A stretch of 14,714 bases of DNA from CAZQGJ01 sp964592905 (lineage in GTDB: Bacteria > Patescibacteriota > UBA1384 > CAYGGE01), in NCBI GenBank assembly GCA_964592905.1, contig CAZQGJ010000019.1:1-14714 (forward strand). The letters are read 5' to 3'. Below the pieces are notes generated by a model, which worked only from the letters and a program-made list of their open reading frames with translations, made no database searches and was not told the DNA's origin. Shown one piece after another: positions 13,226 through 14,714 of this stretch. The stretch's first letter is position 1. Each line of letters starts with the position of its first letter. The position numbers and the translations under genes are program-made.

Positions 13226-13335
13226 GATTGCCCGTTCAGTTGGCTAATCAGGCTAGGGTCAGCGATCAGAGCCAGTAATACAAGAACGATAAAGCTGACC
13301 AGAACGATGATTGGCGCTAACGGATTAAAACGCAT
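13222..13335 (-). CDS. 37-residue single-pass membrane peptide
   Basis: A short gene starting at ATG 13335 and ending at TGA 13222-13224. The peptide begins MRFNPLAP and continues with one hydrophobic segment of about 18 residues (7-25, IIVLVSFIVLVLLALIA), then a short polar tail. Three things support it: a strong GAGGG ribosome site six bases before the ATG; a four-base ATGA overlap with the receiver-domain gene; and a coherent transmembrane helix. It probably sits in the membrane with its basic N-terminus inside. It may serve to couple translation of the receiver gene, to tether or modulate a sensor, or both; this is inference. No known family recognised. Confidence 0.65.
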   Translation of the reverse strand: MRFNPLAPIIVLVSFIVLVLLALIADPSLISQLNGQS

Positions 13336-13394
13336 AGACGGCCCTCTTTTTGTTTAGTTTAATAGTGGCTACCTCTAAATAGCAAGTAACTAAT

Positions 13395-13862
13395 TTATTT
13401 TTTGTGTTGTTTTGAGGGCTCTTGGTCTTTGCGTTTGAATTCTGTCGGTGCTTTTCGATGCACAAAAAAGTAGACTATAGCTGGAAAGCCTGGGCCAGAT
13501 ATCAACGAGGCTAATCCGGCCGTTTGTTTATCATGCAAAATAAGATAGGTGCCGGCGATAACCAGCGAGAGCGCGAGGACAAGGGCAAAGATCAACCCGA
13601 TTCTTTGATCAATGATATTAGCACTAACAACTTTTCGTTCGAGAGCTTGGCGATGAGCGGTTTGCCCCTCGGCCATCTTGATTATTCTACTTGCCGCTCC
13701 CTTACAGGCTTGCTCGTACTTAATTAACTCCGAGCCTTTAGGAATAGGTCCGGAGTACACTTCTGTATAAGTAATCGAGGGTCGACGTTGAATTAACCGG
13801 CCTTTGGGGACCTCATTCTTCGGCGAGTCCGCTTTCTTCTTGATACTGTTTGATTCCGCCAT
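13395..13862 (-). CDS. DUF2335-family membrane protein
   Basis: A 155-residue protein. Its central motif YSGPIPKGSELIKYEQ, then ACKGAASRIIKMAEGQTAHR (together 36-71), matches the DUF2335 pattern GPLPxPxxLxxYexxxPGaAxRIixMAExQxxHR, with Lys in place of the usual Pro before GAA. Two membrane segments follow (about 87-109 and 116-134), and both ends are basic and polar. DUF2335 proteins are predicted membrane proteins of unknown function that I associate with accessory and prophage-like regions. The gene overlaps the 3' end of the 78-residue upstream gene by 50 bases in another frame; AGGA lies ten bases before the ATG. A 59-base gap with no terminator separates it from the 37-residue peptide gene, so one operon is possible. 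Confidence 0.8.
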   Translation of the reverse strand: MAESNSIKKKADSPKNEVPKGRLIQRRPSITYTEVYSGPIPKGSELIKYEQACKGAASRIIKMAEGQTAHRQALERKVVSANIIDQRIGLIFALVLALSLVIAGTYLILHDKQTAGLASLISGPGFPAIVYFFVHRKAPTEFKRKDQEPSKQHKK

Positions 13863-14049
13863 AAAGATCTAGTCCTATAACTTCCCAATCTCTTTTAATT
13901 GCTTCGTAATCGGGAAACTCTTGAGTATTGTATGTATCAGATTGGTTCATTGCACCATAAAGATCAGCTACTCTGGCAATGCCACGCAGAAACGATGAAT
14001 TAATATATAACGATGACGAGTGAATTTGATCTGACATTAACCTCATCAT
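13813..14049 (-). CDS. 78-residue protein upstream of DUF2335
   Basis: With ATG 14049 the product has 78 residues. It begins MMRLMSDQIHSS, has a helix-prone centre (SFLRGIARVADLYGAM, 19-34) and an acidic C-terminal half with DYEAIKRDWEVIGLDLYGGI (47-66). I do not know its function. The start is fixed by a full-length Shine-Dalgarno AGGAGGTGA (14054-14062) with a seven-base spacer from GGAGG; the longer TTG start at 14073 is unsupported. A promoter-like pair, TTGACA-17-TATGAT, overlaps the same site and would give a leaderless start at the fifth codon (14037). Its last 50 bases overlap the DUF2335 gene, a tight pairing that suggests the two products work together. Confidence 0.7.
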   Translation of the reverse strand: MMRLMSDQIHSSSLYINSSFLRGIARVADLYGAMNQSDTYNTQEFPDYEAIKRDWEVIGLDLYGGIKQYQEESGLAEE

Positions 14050-14073
14050 ACTTTCACCTCCTAAGTCTGTCAA
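14045..14073 (-). promoter_or_regulatory. Promoter overlapping the ribosome site of the 78-residue gene
   Basis: Minus strand: perfect TTGACA (14068-14073), an exact 17-bp spacer and TATGAT (14045-14050, 5 of 6). The spacer holds the AGGAGGTGA ribosome site. The predicted start is about 14038, past the first ATG and next to the fifth codon, also ATG. Confidence 0.45.
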
Positions 14074-14131
14074 ATTGATAAGTTCAGCCCTTAACTGGCG
14101 AGCGCTCTATGTCCGTGATAAACTGAATACG

Positions 14132-14714
14132 ATGAAATTTAAGTCCTGGTGGCTAGCTTTAATCGTCTTGGCGATTTTTTGTATCCCTTTCTTCTGGTTA
14201 ACACCTGGACAGATTATTATTGGCGGTGATCTCACCTTGCCGCTTCACCCCGGACCTTATTTCGAGAGTATCTGGCAGATCTGGCGCCGGGTTTACGCCG
14301 GGACTAATAGCGCCATCTCGCTGACCACAGTCCCCTTTTATCTACCGATGGCGATCCTCGATTGGCTTGGCCTGAGCTTACCGTATGTCGAGGCGGCACA
14401 CTTTGGCCTCTGGTTAGCTTTGCCAGCGATCACGATGTACTACTTAACCGGTGTCATCTTCGGTCGAGAATCAACTCAACTACCGGCGCGCTTAGTCACA
14501 ACTGGGCTCTATCTCTTTAATACCTATCAAGTAGTTTGGGCCGATTCGGCACGCATGGCCGTTTGGGTCGGTTTGCCATTAATTCTCGGGCTACTGCATC
14601 AGGGCCTCGAGGCGATCGAGGCTAAAAAAAGCTGGTTGCGCCTGGCTTTAGGCATTGGCACTTCGAGCTTAATCCTCTCAACGGCTGCCGTTAATCCACC
14701 GATCTTTATTATGT
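14132..14714 (+). CDS. Large polytopic membrane protein, 5' part only
   Basis: An open reading frame of 194 codons running off the right edge. It has several membrane segments (about 5-24, 66-82, 90-110, 120-136, 143-157 and 169-186). After the first segment comes IIIGGDLTLPLHPGPYFESI (28-47), a GGD-x-PL motif followed by a loop, in the style of large membrane glycosyltransferase-like or DUF3367-type proteins. Acidic residues just after TM1 are typical of GT-C catalytic loops, so a lipid-linked sugar transferase is a reasonable guess but not shown. No Shine-Dalgarno precedes the ATG; GATAAA (14117-14122) nine bases upstream could be a -10 box. It is divergent from the 78-residue gene across 82 bases. 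Confidence 0.7.
   Translation, partial: MKFKSWWLALIVLAIFCIPFFWLTPGQIIIGGDLTLPLHPGPYFESIWQIWRRVYAGTNSAISLTTVPFYLPMAILDWLGLSLPYVEAAHFGLWLALPAITMYYLTGVIFGRESTQLPARLVTTGLYLFNTYQVVWADSARMAVWVGLPLILGLLHQGLEAIEAKKSWLRLALGIGTSSLILSTAAVNPPIFIM

Noticed and set aside
12839..13335. Alternative genetic code with TGA read as Gly (known in some CPR groups)
   Set aside because: The receiver gene and the 37-residue gene end sensibly at TGA, and all glycines in conserved motifs use GGN codons.
13524..13727. Plus-strand frame inside the DUF2335 gene
   Set aside because: Shadow of a gene with a clear family motif.
1..14714. CRISPR array, tRNA, rRNA, insertion sequence or transposase
   Set aside because: No regularly spaced direct repeats, no cloverleaf or TTCGA-type T-arm in intergenic DNA, and no transposase motif seen.

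Overview
The window looks like a chromosomal stretch of a small-genome bacterium of the Patescibacteria/CPR type. This is inference from gene content: a VanW-family wall protein with a Thr/Pro tail, a C39-like peptidase of the 'EGCEEA' type, a DUF2207 membrane protein, and a large membrane protein opening with a GGD motif. TGA is used as a stop, so the standard bacterial code applies. Promoters fit the sigma-70 consensus closely, often with an exact 17-bp spacer.

Layout. 1-581: a terminator hairpin, then a promoter and an unrecognised single-pass membrane protein. 584-2009 (minus): a VIT/CCC1-like membrane protein overlapping a membrane-anchored C39-like peptidase. 2092-4468 (plus): a 77-residue protein of unknown function and a VanW/G5 wall protein. 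4506-5996 (minus): a DUF2207 membrane protein. 6017-6466: rpsO with a strong promoter, a structured leader and a terminator. 6492-7690 (minus): two orphan genes. 7733-9781 (minus): a two-gene ABC-2 exporter. 9890-12199 (plus): pnp. 12275-12769 (minus): a third orphan gene. 12839-14049 (minus): a stand-alone receiver domain, a 37-residue membrane peptide overlapping it by ATGA, a DUF2335 membrane protein and a 78-residue protein overlapping the DUF2335 gene. 14132 to the end (plus): the start of a large polytopic membrane protein.

The genes form two themes: core RNA biology (rpsO, pnp), and cell envelope or transport (peptidase, VanW, VIT, DUF2207, ABC exporter, terminal membrane protein). The rpsO-pnp pair, adjacent in many bacteria, is split here by about 3.4 kb holding two orphans and the exporter.

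The most unusual signal is the set of three orphan genes at 6492-6977, 7112-7690 and 12275-12769. All are on the minus strand and each ends in its own hairpin terminator; two have near-consensus promoters. By my count they hold 12 Cys in 517 residues (about 2.3%), against 8 in about 3850 residues (about 0.2%) for the other complete proteins. Every A-C mismatch in their terminator stems becomes a G-U pair in minus-strand RNA, so the hairpins fit the orphan transcripts better than the plus-strand genes. Several predicted transcripts also begin with a small stem-loop at the expected start site. No CRISPR array, tRNA, rRNA, insertion sequence or attachment site was recognised. No gene-free stretch exceeds about 135 bases.
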